Shown here: in pieces, positions 15,370-23,723 of the stretch
Layout of the letters: each line of letters starts with the position of its first letter
Numbering within the stretch: position 1 is the first letter of the stretch
Source of the DNA: Deltaproteobacteria bacterium UBA1386
Lineage (GTDB): Bacteria; Desulfobacterota; Syntrophorhabdia; Syntrophorhabdales; Syntrophorhabdaceae
NCBI GenBank assembly: GCA_002305765.1
Contig: DBQU01000060.1
Coordinates: 1 to 29,070, forward strand
DNA length: 29,070 bases
Reading direction: 5' to 3'
Notes under the pieces: model-generated
The model's input: the letters and a program-made list of their open reading frames with translations, nothing else
Told to the model about the DNA's origin: nothing
Databases searched by the model: none
Translations under genes and position numbers: made by a program

Positions 15370-15621
15370 ATGAGGCCGGGAGACAGCCCCGTCATGATCG
15401 AGGAAAGAACGAAACGATTTCTCGTTGACCGCAGCGGCATCGGTTTTTTCAAGGCCGTCCTCGAGTCCTACGAGGACGTCGCCATCTTCTCCGTGATCGA
15501 CGGGGACCGGGGACTCATCGAGCTCATCTATTCCTCCGGCTTCGAGGAGGATGTCCGGGGCATAATGGCCGATATGGTAAACTATGGCATTACGTTCAGG
15601 GAGGTTCCTGATGTTCAATGA
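15370..15621 (+). CDS. DUF4911 domain protein
   Basis: 83-residue soluble protein. The core FLVDRSGIGFFKAVLESYE, then VAIFSVIDGDRGLIELIY and DVRGIMADM, matches the DUF4911 family, which has no known function. GAGG lies close before the ATG at 15370; ATG 15394 is an alternative. It lies 7 nt after the dehydratase-family gene and overlaps tldD by 11 bp, which implies co-translation. Confidence 0.7.
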   Translation: MRPGDSPVMIEERTKRFLVDRSGIGFFKAVLESYEDVAIFSVIDGDRGLIELIYSSGFEEDVRGIMADMVNYGITFREVPDVQ

Positions 15622-16990
15622 AAAAAAGGTGCTTGAGACGCTCATGGAGCGCTCCGGCGTCTATGCCGATGTATATATCGATGAACGGGCCTACACCCTC
15701 ATCCAACTAGAATCGGGCAGGGTGGAGAAGCTCGAGAAGGGCGAGGACGCGGGGGTGGGCCTCAGGGTCATCACACCCTGGAAAAGTTATTACGCCTCGA
15801 CGAACTCCTTCGATGAAGGCCATCTCGTCGATCTGGCCGGGCAGCTCTCCCGCTACGGGTCAGATCGTGGGGAGGGCGCGGTCGCCATCGCCGGGGGCGA
15901 AGGCGCCGCGGCGTATCCCTTTTCCATAGGGGAAGACCCCGGGGGCGTTCCGGTGGAAAAGAAGCTTGCCCTCGTCAGGGACTTCGAGTCCATGGCCCGC
16001 AGGATGGAGTCCCGCATAACCCAGGTCCGCGTCATGTACCGCGACACCCGCCAGAACGTCAGGATAGCCACCACCTCTGAGGGTGCGAGGAACGACAGCC
16101 GCATGCAGGTCGTCCTCACGGTGCTTCTCGTCGGCAGGGACGGCTCGGAGATGCAGACATCCTACGAGGCGGTGGGCGGCTTCCATGGTTTCGAATTCTT
16201 CACCGATGAACTCATGGAGGAACTTGCGCGGAAGACCGTAAGACGCCTTCAGGGCCTTCTCGCGGCGCGCGAGGCGCCCATGGGGATGAAGACCGTCGTC
16301 CTCGCCTCAGAGGCGGGAGGCACGATGATCCACGAGGCCATCGGACACGGTCTGGAGGCCGACCTTGCCATGGAGGGGCTTTCCTGCTACAAGGGGCTTC
16401 TCGGCGCCGGGATAGCATCGCCCCTGGTGAGCGTTGTCGACGACGCGACACTGCCCCACATGCGGGGGACCTACGCGTTCGACGACGAAGGCGTCCCCTC
16501 CGAAAGGACGGTCCTCGTTGAAAAAGGTGTTCTCAGGAACTATCTCTTCGACCGCTTTCATGCCATGAAGCACTCCATGGCCTCAACGGGCAACGGCAGG
16601 CGTGAGTCCTACCGTTTCAGGCCCATCCCGAGGATGAGCAATACGATGATCCTTCCGGGAACCGATGACCCCGAGAAGATCCTGGCCTCCGTGGACGACG
16701 GCATCCTTGTCGTCAAGATGGGGGGCGGACAGGTGGATACCGTGCGCGGAGACTTTGTCTTCGAGATATCCGAAGGGTATATAATTGAGAGAGGCACGGT
16801 GGGGCCTATGATAAAGAACGCGACGATGATGGGGAACGGACTCAAGGTCCTCAGGGACATCGACATGGTGGGCACGGACCTCGGGTTCGGGATCGGCACC
16901 TGCGGCAAGGATGGCCAGGGTGTTCCCGTGGCCGACGCGCAGCCCACCCTGAGAATACCGGGGATCATCGTCGGGGGTCGCGGCGGGTAG
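15611..16990 (+). CDS. tldD: TldD-family metalloprotease
   Basis: Zinc peptidase subunit; in E. coli TldD and TldE form a heterodimer that degrades unfolded peptides and matures microcin B17. 459 residues from ATG 15611, chosen because GGGAGG lies 7 nt upstream; a frame-open start at 15584 adds nine residues. The metal motif HExxxH is at 241-246 (HEAIGHGLEAD). TYAFDDEGVPSERTVLVEKG, the SYRFRPIPRMSNTMI stretch and VKMGGGQVDTVRGDFVFEISEGYII are typical TldD blocks. No tldE/pmbA is in the window, so it would need a partner elsewhere or act alone. Confidence 0.92.
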   Translation: MFNEKKVLETLMERSGVYADVYIDERAYTLIQLESGRVEKLEKGEDAGVGLRVITPWKSYYASTNSFDEGHLVDLAGQLSRYGSDRGEGAVAIAGGEGAAAYPFSIGEDPGGVPVEKKLALVRDFESMARRMESRITQVRVMYRDTRQNVRIATTSEGARNDSRMQVVLTVLLVGRDGSEMQTSYEAVGGFHGFEFFTDELMEELARKTVRRLQGLLAAREAPMGMKTVVLASEAGGTMIHEAIGHGLEADLAMEGLSCYKGLLGAGIASPLVSVVDDATLPHMRGTYAFDDEGVPSERTVLVEKGVLRNYLFDRFHAMKHSMASTGNGRRESYRFRPIPRMSNTMILPGTDDPEKILASVDDGILVVKMGGGQVDTVRGDFVFEISEGYIIERGTVGPMIKNATMMGNGLKVLRDIDMVGTDLGFGIGTCGKDGQGVPVADAQPTLRIPGIIVGGRGG

Positions 16991-16992
16991 AG

Positions 16993-17910
16993 ATGAGAGA
17001 TAGGACGAGCAGTCTGTTGACCGACAGGTCTTATCGAAGGCTTCTCGACAGCCTTTACGAGGGTGTTTTTGTCGTCGACAGGGACCGTACCATCCTCTAC
17101 TGGAACGATGCCGCCGAGCAAATGACGGGATATAAACGCGGTGAGGTCGTCGGAAAACACTGCTGGGACGGTTTTCTCACACACGTGGATAACCGCGGCA
17201 TCAGGCTCTGCGCGGATCGGTGTCTCCTCCAGGAGGCGATGGAGTTGAAGAAGAGCGTGGAGGGGAAGGTCTTCTTCCATCATCGCAACGGCCACGAGGT
17301 CCCCGTCACCGTGCGGACGACGCCCATACTGGGCGACCGCGGCAAAGTGCTCGGCGCCGCTCAGATATTCAGCGATAATTCATCCACCGAGGATCTGGGG
17401 CGCAAGATCCGCGAGCTGGAACGGATGGCGCTTCTCGATCCGCTGACGAAACTCGGGAACAGGCGGTACGGTCAGATGAACCTTTCGGGGAAGCTGAGGG
17501 AATTCAAGCGCTACGGCTGGCCTTTCGGGATCTTCTTCATCGATATCGACAAGTTCAAGGCTGTCAATGACACGTACGGTCATGAGGCCGGGGACCGTGT
17601 CCTGCGCCTTGTGGCAGCCATCATCCGCAATGGCCTCAGGTCTTCGGACGTGGTCGTTAGGTGGGGCGGCGAGGAATTCGTCGCCATAGTCGCCAGCGTG
17701 GACGAAGAGAAACTGCGTCACGTGGGAGAGAAACTCCGGGCCCTCGTCGAGAGATCGTCCATCTCCCTTGAGAAGGAGACGAAGAACGTGACCATATCCA
17801 TCGGCGCCACCCTGGCCCGGAAAAAAGACTCCGCCGCCGCCCTCATAAAGAGGGCCGACGCCCTCATGTACCAGAGCAAAAAAGAAGGCCGAAACAGGCT
17901 ATCCATCTAG
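16993..17910 (+). CDS. PAS-GGDEF diguanylate cyclase
   Basis: Makes cyclic di-GMP from two GTP. 305 residues: a PAS domain at about 12-128 (GVFVVDRDRTILYWNDAAEQMTGY), a short linker helix, then GGDEF at about 143-304. The signature is intact (GGEEF, 225-229). The RxxD inhibitory site RSSD (216-219) sits exactly five residues before it, so feedback inhibition is expected. The PAS part has clustered cysteines (C57, C73, C77 in GKHCWDG and RLCADRC) that could bind metal or sense redox. No membrane segment is seen. It starts 2 nt after tldD with only a weak binding site. A second c-di-GMP gene, an HD-GYP, lies about 4.5 kb away. Confidence 0.93.
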   Translation: MRDRTSSLLTDRSYRRLLDSLYEGVFVVDRDRTILYWNDAAEQMTGYKRGEVVGKHCWDGFLTHVDNRGIRLCADRCLLQEAMELKKSVEGKVFFHHRNGHEVPVTVRTTPILGDRGKVLGAAQIFSDNSSTEDLGRKIRELERMALLDPLTKLGNRRYGQMNLSGKLREFKRYGWPFGIFFIDIDKFKAVNDTYGHEAGDRVLRLVAAIIRNGLRSSDVVVRWGGEEFVAIVASVDEEKLRHVGEKLRALVERSSISLEKETKNVTISIGATLARKKDSAAALIKRADALMYQSKKEGRNRLSI

Positions 17911-17935
17911 AAACCGGCTTGAATAAGAATAAAGG

Positions 17936-18063
17936 GCTTGAATCGTTTGAGTCGCTTGAAGGTTAAAAGAACCCAACCACAAAAGACTATCCCTCATGGC
18001 GCAACACAATACTCTGAAAACCTTTTCAGTCTTTCACCCTCAAGCGACTCAAACGATTCAAGC
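17936..18063. repeat. Palindromic CTTGAATCG intergenic repeat, copy B
   Basis: Left arm GCTTGAATCGTTTGAGTCGC... (17936-17967) is matched by a right arm at 18032-18063 that is its exact complement over 24 bp. An extra unit runs on to 18074. It fills the gap between the converging cyclase gene and dapL. The unit variant TTTGAGTCG appears in both arms, so the arms match each other better than they match other copies. Confidence 0.85.
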
Positions 18064-18077
18064 GACTCAAGCCGCCT

Positions 18078-19241
18078 TTAAATCTTAAACGACCTGAGCC
18101 TTTTCGCTGCTTCGGCTATCTTGTCTTCGCTGATCGTGATGGAGATGCGGAAGTAGCCCTCGCCTTCGTCGCCGAAGCCGCTGCCGGGAGTGACGACGAT
18201 GCCCGTTTCCTCGATGAGCTTTTCGCAGAAATCGGAGGAGGTGTACCCCTTCGGGACCCGTGCCCAGATGTAATAGGTGGCCTTGGGCCTCTTGACGTCG
18301 ATCCCCAGGGTCTTGAAAGCTTCCACGACCATGTCGCGCCTCTTCTCGAGCCTGGTGTTGAGCCCGGCAACGGAGGCCTGGCTGCCTGTGAGGGCTTCGA
18401 TGCCGGCGTACTGGATGGCCTGGAAGGCGCCGGAGTCGATGTTCGTCTTCAGCTTGCCGAGGTTGTAGATGCCGTCGGCGCAACCCACGGCGAAGCCGAT
18501 CCTCCAGCCGGTCATGCAGTAGGTCTTGGAAAGGGAGTGGAACTCGAGGCAGTGCTTCTTTTCCCTGTCGAACTCGAGGATGCTCTTCGGCCTGTATCCG
18601 TCGTAGGCGATCTCGCTGTACGCGGCGTCGTGGCAGACGAGTATGTCATAGCGTTTCGCGAGCTCCAGCGTCTTTTCGAAGAAGGCGTCATCGGCGCAGG
18701 CTCCGGTGGGGTTGTTCGGATAGTTGATGAAGAGAAGCTTTGCTTTCTTCAGGATCTCCTCGGGGATGTCCTCGTAGCGGGGAAGGAACCCGTTCTCTTC
18801 CTTGAGGGGCATGATGTAGGGCGTCGCCCCGGCGAACATGGTCGCTATCTTGTAGACGGGATACCCGGGGGAAGGGACGAGGACGATGTCCCCTTCCTCG
18901 GCGTAGGCCCAGGGGATGTGGGCGATGCCCTCCTTGGAGCCGATGAGGGTCACCACTTCCGTCGCGGCGTCTAGGTCCACGTCAAAACGTTTCTTGTACC
19001 ATGAGGCCGCCGCCTGGCGGAACTCAAGCATTCCCTCGTAGCTCGGATAGCGGTGGTTCTGCGGGTCCTGTGTTGCCTCCAGCATTCTGGCGATGATATT
19101 GCCCGGGGTAGGGATATCGGGATCGCCTATCCCGAAATCGACAAGATCCATCCCTTTCTGCCTGACCTCCGCCTTCTTCTTGTCTATCCTGGCGAAAAGA
19201 TACGGCGGGATCTGTTCTACTCTGGATGCGGGTTTTACCAT
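18078..19241 (-). CDS. dapL: LL-diaminopimelate aminotransferase
   Basis: PLP aminotransferase that converts tetrahydrodipicolinate directly to LL-diaminopimelate for lysine and peptidoglycan, bypassing the acylated intermediates. 387 residues, fold type I. It has DFGIGDPDIPTP near 35-46, HRYPSYEG near 63-70, NYPNNPTGA near 173-181, and the PLP lysine K239 in SLSKTYCMTGWRIGF. AAGGAGC precedes the ATG. It stands alone, convergent with the cyclase and divergent from ahb. A generic class I aminotransferase (alanine/aspartate type) cannot be excluded by eye, but the landmarks favour DapL. Confidence 0.87.
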   Translation of the reverse strand: MVKPASRVEQIPPYLFARIDKKKAEVRQKGMDLVDFGIGDPDIPTPGNIIARMLEATQDPQNHRYPSYEGMLEFRQAAASWYKKRFDVDLDAATEVVTLIGSKEGIAHIPWAYAEEGDIVLVPSPGYPVYKIATMFAGATPYIMPLKEENGFLPRYEDIPEEILKKAKLLFINYPNNPTGACADDAFFEKTLELAKRYDILVCHDAAYSEIAYDGYRPKSILEFDREKKHCLEFHSLSKTYCMTGWRIGFAVGCADGIYNLGKLKTNIDSGAFQAIQYAGIEALTGSQASVAGLNTRLEKRRDMVVEAFKTLGIDVKRPKATYYIWARVPKGYTSSDFCEKLIEETGIVVTPGSGFGDEGEGYFRISITISEDKIAEAAKRLRSFKI

Positions 19242-19411
19242 CTTACAAGCTCCTTAAAGGATTGTTTCAACGCGTTCGGCGCCTTGGTGCGGGCTCGCGC
19301 CGGCAGGGCCGGATTCGTTAGTTACAACATGTTAGCGGGTGCAATGTAAAGTCTTTTTTGGCTCCGAATTTGTTTGAAAACGTTTTTCCCGATGTGTAAG
19401 AATAGAACCAC

Positions 19412-19864
19412 ATGAAAAAGGTCCTGGAAGCGCTGCCCGCCGATTTCCCCGTATCCGAAAGGCCCTACGACGAGATGGCGAAAGAAATGGGGATGTCGGG
19501 AGCGGCCCTCATAGATGAGCTCGTGGCGCTGAAGAAGGCCGGCATCATCCGGAGGATAGCCGCCATGGTCGCGCACCGTTCAGTTTCCTATGAAGGCAAC
19601 GCCATGGTCGTGTGGCGCGTCCCGGAGGCTGAGGTGGAGAAGGTCGGCACGGTCATGGCGGGTTTCGATGAGGTGAGCCACTGCTATGAGCGCGACACCG
19701 GGGGTTACTGGGACTACAATCTTTACACCATGGTGCATGGCAGGACAAGGGAAGAGTGCCTGGCCACGATCGCCAGGATGGCGTCATGGTCGGGCATCGG
19801 GGATTACCGGGTGCTTTTCAGCCTGAGAGAGTTCAAGAAGACATCCTTCGCGGTGAGGAAATGA
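19412..19864 (+). CDS. ahbB: Siroheme decarboxylase-like protein (AhbA/AhbB, Lrp/AsnC fold)
   Basis: 150-residue member of the AsnC-like group that contains AhbA, AhbB and NirD/L/G/H, which decarboxylate siroheme to didecarboxysiroheme for heme or d1 heme. It has an N-terminal HTH-like part (about 5-50). The substrate half holds MVAHRSVSYEGNAMVVWRVP, EVSHCYERD and WDYNLYTMVHG, typical of this group rather than of amino-acid-sensing Lrp. The family normally works as an AhbA/AhbB pair; only one gene is here, and A versus B is my guess. Its stop overlaps the hemL start (ATGA), placing it in tetrapyrrole synthesis. Confidence 0.8.
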   Translation: MKKVLEALPADFPVSERPYDEMAKEMGMSGAALIDELVALKKAGIIRRIAAMVAHRSVSYEGNAMVVWRVPEAEVEKVGTVMAGFDEVSHCYERDTGGYWDYNLYTMVHGRTREECLATIARMASWSGIGDYRVLFSLREFKKTSFAVRK

Positions 19865-21165
19865 TAAAGACCAGATCGGACGAATACTGTGAAGAGGCGG
19901 GGAAGCTCATACCAGGCGGCGTGAACAGCCCCGTGAGGGCCTTCATGTCCGTTCACGACAGGCCCTTCTTCGTGAAGAGGGCAAAGGGCTCGCGCCTCTA
20001 TGACGTAGACGGGAATGCTTTCATCGATTACGTGGCCTCCTGGGGGGCCATCATCCTCGGCCATGCCGATGAGGGGCTTATCGCCGCCGTCACCAAAGCG
20101 CTTGAAGAAGGGACGAGCTACGGGGCCTGTCATCCCTATGAGATAGAACTTGCGCGGCTCATCACGGAGGCTTTCCCCTCCATCGACCTTTTGCGCCTGA
20201 CGACGTCGGGCACGGAAGCGACGATGAGCGCCCTGAGGCTTGCCCGGGGATACACGGGCAAAAACGGTGTCGTCAAGTTTCGCGGCTGCTATCACGGGCA
20301 CGTCGACAGCCTCCTCGTCAAGGCCGGCTCAGGGCTTGCCACCTTCGGCATCCCCGACAGCGCCGGAGTGCCCGCGGACCTGGCGAAGCATACCTACGTG
20401 GCGGAGTTCAACAGGCTCGAGACGGTGAAGCGCATAATGGAGGGCAGCGACGACATTGCCTGCGTCATCGTGGAACCCATCATGGGGAACATGGGAGTCA
20501 TCCTTCCCGAGGAGGGTTTCCTCAAGGGTCTCGAGGCCCTCTGCAGGGAGCGCGGCATCCTTCTCATCTTCGATGAGGTCATCTCCGGTTTCCGCGTGGC
20601 CTTTGGCGGCGCCCAGCACATCTACGGGATCGATCCCGACATGACCTGCCTCGGCAAGATAATCGGGGGAGGCTTCCCCATAGGGGCCTTCGGCGGCAAG
20701 AAACACATAATGGAACGATTGGCCCCCCTGGGCGACGTGTACCAGGCGGGCACCCTGTCAGGGAACCCTGTTGCCGTGCGGGCCGGCCTTCATGTCCTCA
20801 GCAGCCTCAAGAGCGCCTCCGGCGAGGCCTATCCCCGACTCGAGAAGGCCGGGCGGGCCCTGTCGAAAGAGATGACGTCCATAGCCGGCCGCCATGGTAT
20901 CCCCTACAGGGTGAATTCCACAACGGGCATGTTCACGGGCTTCTTTTCCGGGACCCCCGTGACGGACTACGACAGCGCGGCCGCGTCGGACAGGGGTCTC
21001 TACGAACGGTTCTTCAAGGCCATGCTGGAGGAGGGTGTTTTTTTCGCTCCCAGCCAGTTCGAGGCGTCCTTCGTGACGCTTGCGCTGGGTCAAACAGAGA
21101 TCGAACGGACTCTTGCGGCATGCGAGAAGGTGTTGGGCAGAATCGGTTCCGCGCTGCAGCAATAA
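19861..21165 (+). CDS. hemL: Glutamate-1-semialdehyde 2,1-aminomutase
   Basis: PLP enzyme making 5-aminolevulinate in the C5 tetrapyrrole pathway. 434 residues from ATG 19861. GAGGAA precedes it and it overlaps the ahb stop by 4 bp; a longer open frame from 19756 runs inside ahb and is not real. Landmarks: PGGVNSPVRAF near 18-28, TTSGTEATMSALRLARG near 114-130, YHGHVDSLLVKAGSG near 144-158, FDEVISGFRVAFGGAQ near 237-252, and the PLP lysine K266 in CLGKIIGGGFPIGAFGG. alr follows after 12 nt, also co-directional. Confidence 0.96.
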   Translation: MIKTRSDEYCEEAGKLIPGGVNSPVRAFMSVHDRPFFVKRAKGSRLYDVDGNAFIDYVASWGAIILGHADEGLIAAVTKALEEGTSYGACHPYEIELARLITEAFPSIDLLRLTTSGTEATMSALRLARGYTGKNGVVKFRGCYHGHVDSLLVKAGSGLATFGIPDSAGVPADLAKHTYVAEFNRLETVKRIMEGSDDIACVIVEPIMGNMGVILPEEGFLKGLEALCRERGILLIFDEVISGFRVAFGGAQHIYGIDPDMTCLGKIIGGGFPIGAFGGKKHIMERLAPLGDVYQAGTLSGNPVAVRAGLHVLSSLKSASGEAYPRLEKAGRALSKEMTSIAGRHGIPYRVNSTTGMFTGFFSGTPVTDYDSAAASDRGLYERFFKAMLEEGVFFAPSQFEASFVTLALGQTEIERTLAACEKVLGRIGSALQQ

Positions 21166-21177
21166 AGGAGGCTTTCA

Positions 21178-22302
21178 ATGTCGAGCTCTCCCAGGGCGGT
21201 CGCCTACATCGACCTTGGCGCCCTGGAGGAAAATTGCCGGTCCATCAGGCGGTGCCTTGAGCCCGGCACCGGGCTTCTCGGTGTCGTGAAGGCGGATGCC
21301 TACGGCCACGGGGCCCTTGAGGTATCGAAGAGGCTGGAATCCGTCGGCATCGACTACCTGGGGGTGGCAACGGTCGACGAAGGCGTGGACCTCAGGAAGG
21401 GCGGGATTGCGACGCCCCTTCTGATCATGAGCGGCGTCTTCTCCTGGGAGGAGATCGAGCCTGTCGTCCGGTACGATCTCACGCCCGTCATCTACGATGA
21501 CGCCCTCCTCGGAAGGTTTGTCGCCCTCTCCAGGGAGTTCGCGCGGCCCGTCAGGGTGCACGTGAAGTTCGATACGGGCATGGGACGGCTCGGCTTCAAA
21601 CCTGCCGAGGCACAGAGGGTCGCCGCCGCTCTTGCGGACGCGCCGGGGATTAGAACGGAAGGCATCATGACGCACTTTCCCTCGCCGGAGGTACGTGACG
21701 AGTACGGACTTTCCCAGGTGAGGACCTTCACGAAGGTTGTGGATACCTTCAGGACGGCAGGTCTCGACCCGGCGTACGTGCACATGAGCTCGAGCGGCGC
21801 CATCGTGACCTATCCCGAGGCCCGGTTCTCCCTCGTCCGGGCGGGGATAAGCCTCTATGGTTCCCACCCGTCGCGCTCCCTCGAGGAGGCCCTCCCTTTG
21901 AGACAGGTCATGAAGGTGGTGGCCCGCATCGCGTTCTGCAGGGAGTTTCCCGCAGGGGTTCCGTTGAGCTACGGAAGGACCTACCAGACACCCCGGGACA
22001 CGCGGATAGCATACATACCCGTGGGATACTCCGATGGATACCCCCGGTCCCTGTCGAACAAGGGCCGTGTCCTCATCAAGAACAGGGAATGCAACATCGT
22101 CGGCAGGGTGTGCATGGACTGGACCCTCGCCGACGTGACGGGCGTCGACGGCGTCGAGAGCGGCGACGAGGCGATCCTCCTCGGCGAAGGCGACAGCCGC
22201 GGCACACGCGTTTCCGCCAACGAAATGGCCGAACTGGCCGGAACCATCCCCTACGAAATACTCTGCAAGATATCGAGAAGGATCAAACGGGTGTACATCT
22301 AA
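21178..22302 (+). CDS. alr: Alanine racemase
   Basis: Interconverts L- and D-alanine for peptidoglycan. 374 residues with two domains: a TIM barrel carrying the PLP lysine K38 (VVKADAYGHG) and a C-terminal beta domain carrying the catalytic tyrosine Y265 (SYGRTYQTPRDTRIAYIPVGYSDGY). FDTGMGRLGF near 131-140 and GRVCMDW (start of the second signature) are also present. AAAGGAGG lies 7 nt before the ATG. It is the third gene of ahb-hemL-alr. A palindromic repeat begins 5 nt after the stop. Confidence 0.96.
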   Translation: MSSSPRAVAYIDLGALEENCRSIRRCLEPGTGLLGVVKADAYGHGALEVSKRLESVGIDYLGVATVDEGVDLRKGGIATPLLIMSGVFSWEEIEPVVRYDLTPVIYDDALLGRFVALSREFARPVRVHVKFDTGMGRLGFKPAEAQRVAAALADAPGIRTEGIMTHFPSPEVRDEYGLSQVRTFTKVVDTFRTAGLDPAYVHMSSSGAIVTYPEARFSLVRAGISLYGSHPSRSLEEALPLRQVMKVVARIAFCREFPAGVPLSYGRTYQTPRDTRIAYIPVGYSDGYPRSLSNKGRVLIKNRECNIVGRVCMDWTLADVTGVDGVESGDEAILLGEGDSRGTRVSANEMAELAGTIPYEILCKISRRIKRVYI

Positions 22303-22306
22303 AGAC

Positions 22307-22436
22307 GGCTTGAATCGCTTGAGTGGCTTGAGAGTTAAAGGCCAAAAGAATACCTTGGGTTATGCGTGGCCCCGGACAAGCCACAGAAGCAATCTTCTTG
22401 TCTTTCACCTTCAAGCGATTCAAGCTATTCAAGCCG
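22307..22436. repeat. Palindromic CTTGAATCG intergenic repeat, copy C
   Basis: Left arm 22307-22340 (GGCTTGAATCGCTTGAGTGG...) and right arm 22402-22436 (CTTTCACCTTCAAGCGATTC...) are imperfect complements, about 60 nt apart. It lies between converging alr and the HD-GYP gene. The arms consist of three 9-bp units plus a flank that reads GAGAGTTAAAG on the left and, as complement, AAGGTGAAAG on the right. Confidence 0.82.
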
Positions 22437-22439
22437 CCT

Positions 22440-23678
22440 CTACTCGTTGTTATCCGGATACCGTTGCATGATGTTGCGGATGACGTCGAGGATGGAGAAG
22501 AAGACGTCGAGCATTTCGGGGTCGAAGTGTTTGCCCCGTTCACGGTCCATCGTTTCGAGGACGCGCTCCTCCTCCCAGGGTTCCTTGTAGGACCTTCCCG
22601 AGCTCAGGGCGTCGAAGACGTCGGCGATGGCGACGATGCGGCCGAAAATGGGGATCTCCTCCTCTTTTTTGCCGATGGCCCTGCCGCTTAAGTCCTCGAA
22701 CCCTCGCAGGGGCTCGCCTGTCTTGAAGTCGATATAGCCGGGATAGCCCTTGCCGTCCCACCTTTCGTGGTGGTTGAGGGCGACAAGGAAGGAGGCCTTG
22801 TCGAAATCGGAGCGCTGGTGGGAGAAGAGCTGCGCCCCGAGGTATGTGTGCTGTTTCATCACCTCGTACTCGTAGCTGTCGAGGCGGGCCGGTTTCTTGA
22901 GGATGAGGTCTGTTATGGCCACTTTTCCCACGTCGTGGAGCATGGCGGACATCTTGAGGATATCCTTGTTCTGTTCCACCTCTGCCTTTCCGATGCCTTT
23001 ACTTGCCGCCCATGCCTCGTAGAGCTCGACGGAATAGGATGAAACGCGGTTGACGTGGGCGCCCGTCTCCATCGGGTCCCGGAGCTCCGCCATCTTGATC
23101 ATGCGCAGGATGATGTCGCGTGTCATCGTCGCCCGTTCGACGGCGATGGCGGCATTGTTGGCAAAGTGGACGACGAAGGGCTCGTCATCGGATTGAAATG
23201 GGACGATATGCCCATCCTGGTTCGTGGCGTTGATGAGCTGGAGCACCCCGACCACCTCTTCGTTGTGGGTCTTCAGGGGGAAGGACAGCACGGACTGCGT
23301 CCTGTACCCGGAGAGCTTGTCGTAGGAAGGGTCGAATGAAAAGGGTACGCTCCCGTGGAGATGATAAACATTCTCCAGGTTGAGGACCTGTCCCGTGGTG
23401 GCGACATAGCCTGCTATGGACTGATTGTTGACGGGAATGGTGAAGGTTGAATAGATGAGCTTCCTGCCGGCCGGGAGTTGTTTTTGCAGTGTTTCGTTCT
23501 GAGTGTAGCGGAACAGAAGGGTATCGCCGTCTTTGATATAGATGGACCCCGCGTCGGCGTTCGTCAGGTACCGGGCCTTCGTGAGAATGCGCTCCAGGAG
23601 GATATCGATGTCCCTTGTCTGGATCACTTCAAGGCCGACATTGAGGATTTCCTGGAATTTCTTCCGCTCGTCTATCAT
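22440..23678 (-). CDS. GAF-HD-GYP cyclic di-GMP phosphodiesterase
   Basis: 412 residues: a GAF sensor at about 12-185, a linker helix, then HD-GYP at about 190-400. Catalytic motifs are intact: H208 region (TGAHVNRV), HD pair H248-D249 in MLHDVGKVAI, HHERWDGKGYP at 303-313, and IVAIADVFDALSSGRSYKEPW. Between GYP and the IADVFDAL helix there is an insertion of about 23 residues (DFKTGEPLRGFEDLSGRAIG...), where the compact family form has a short loop. No membrane segment and no receiver domain are seen. The ATG at 23678 has no clear binding site. The gene follows phosphofructokinase after 45 nt. Confidence 0.92.
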   Translation of the reverse strand: MIDERKKFQEILNVGLEVIQTRDIDILLERILTKARYLTNADAGSIYIKDGDTLLFRYTQNETLQKQLPAGRKLIYSTFTIPVNNQSIAGYVATTGQVLNLENVYHLHGSVPFSFDPSYDKLSGYRTQSVLSFPLKTHNEEVVGVLQLINATNQDGHIVPFQSDDEPFVVHFANNAAIAVERATMTRDIILRMIKMAELRDPMETGAHVNRVSSYSVELYEAWAASKGIGKAEVEQNKDILKMSAMLHDVGKVAITDLILKKPARLDSYEYEVMKQHTYLGAQLFSHQRSDFDKASFLVALNHHERWDGKGYPGYIDFKTGEPLRGFEDLSGRAIGKKEEEIPIFGRIVAIADVFDALSSGRSYKEPWEEERVLETMDRERGKHFDPEMLDVFFSILDVIRNIMQRYPDNNE

Positions 23679-23723
23679 GTCATGTGTGCGGGATCTCGCG
23701 AATACGTGCCGGAAGAATCGCGT

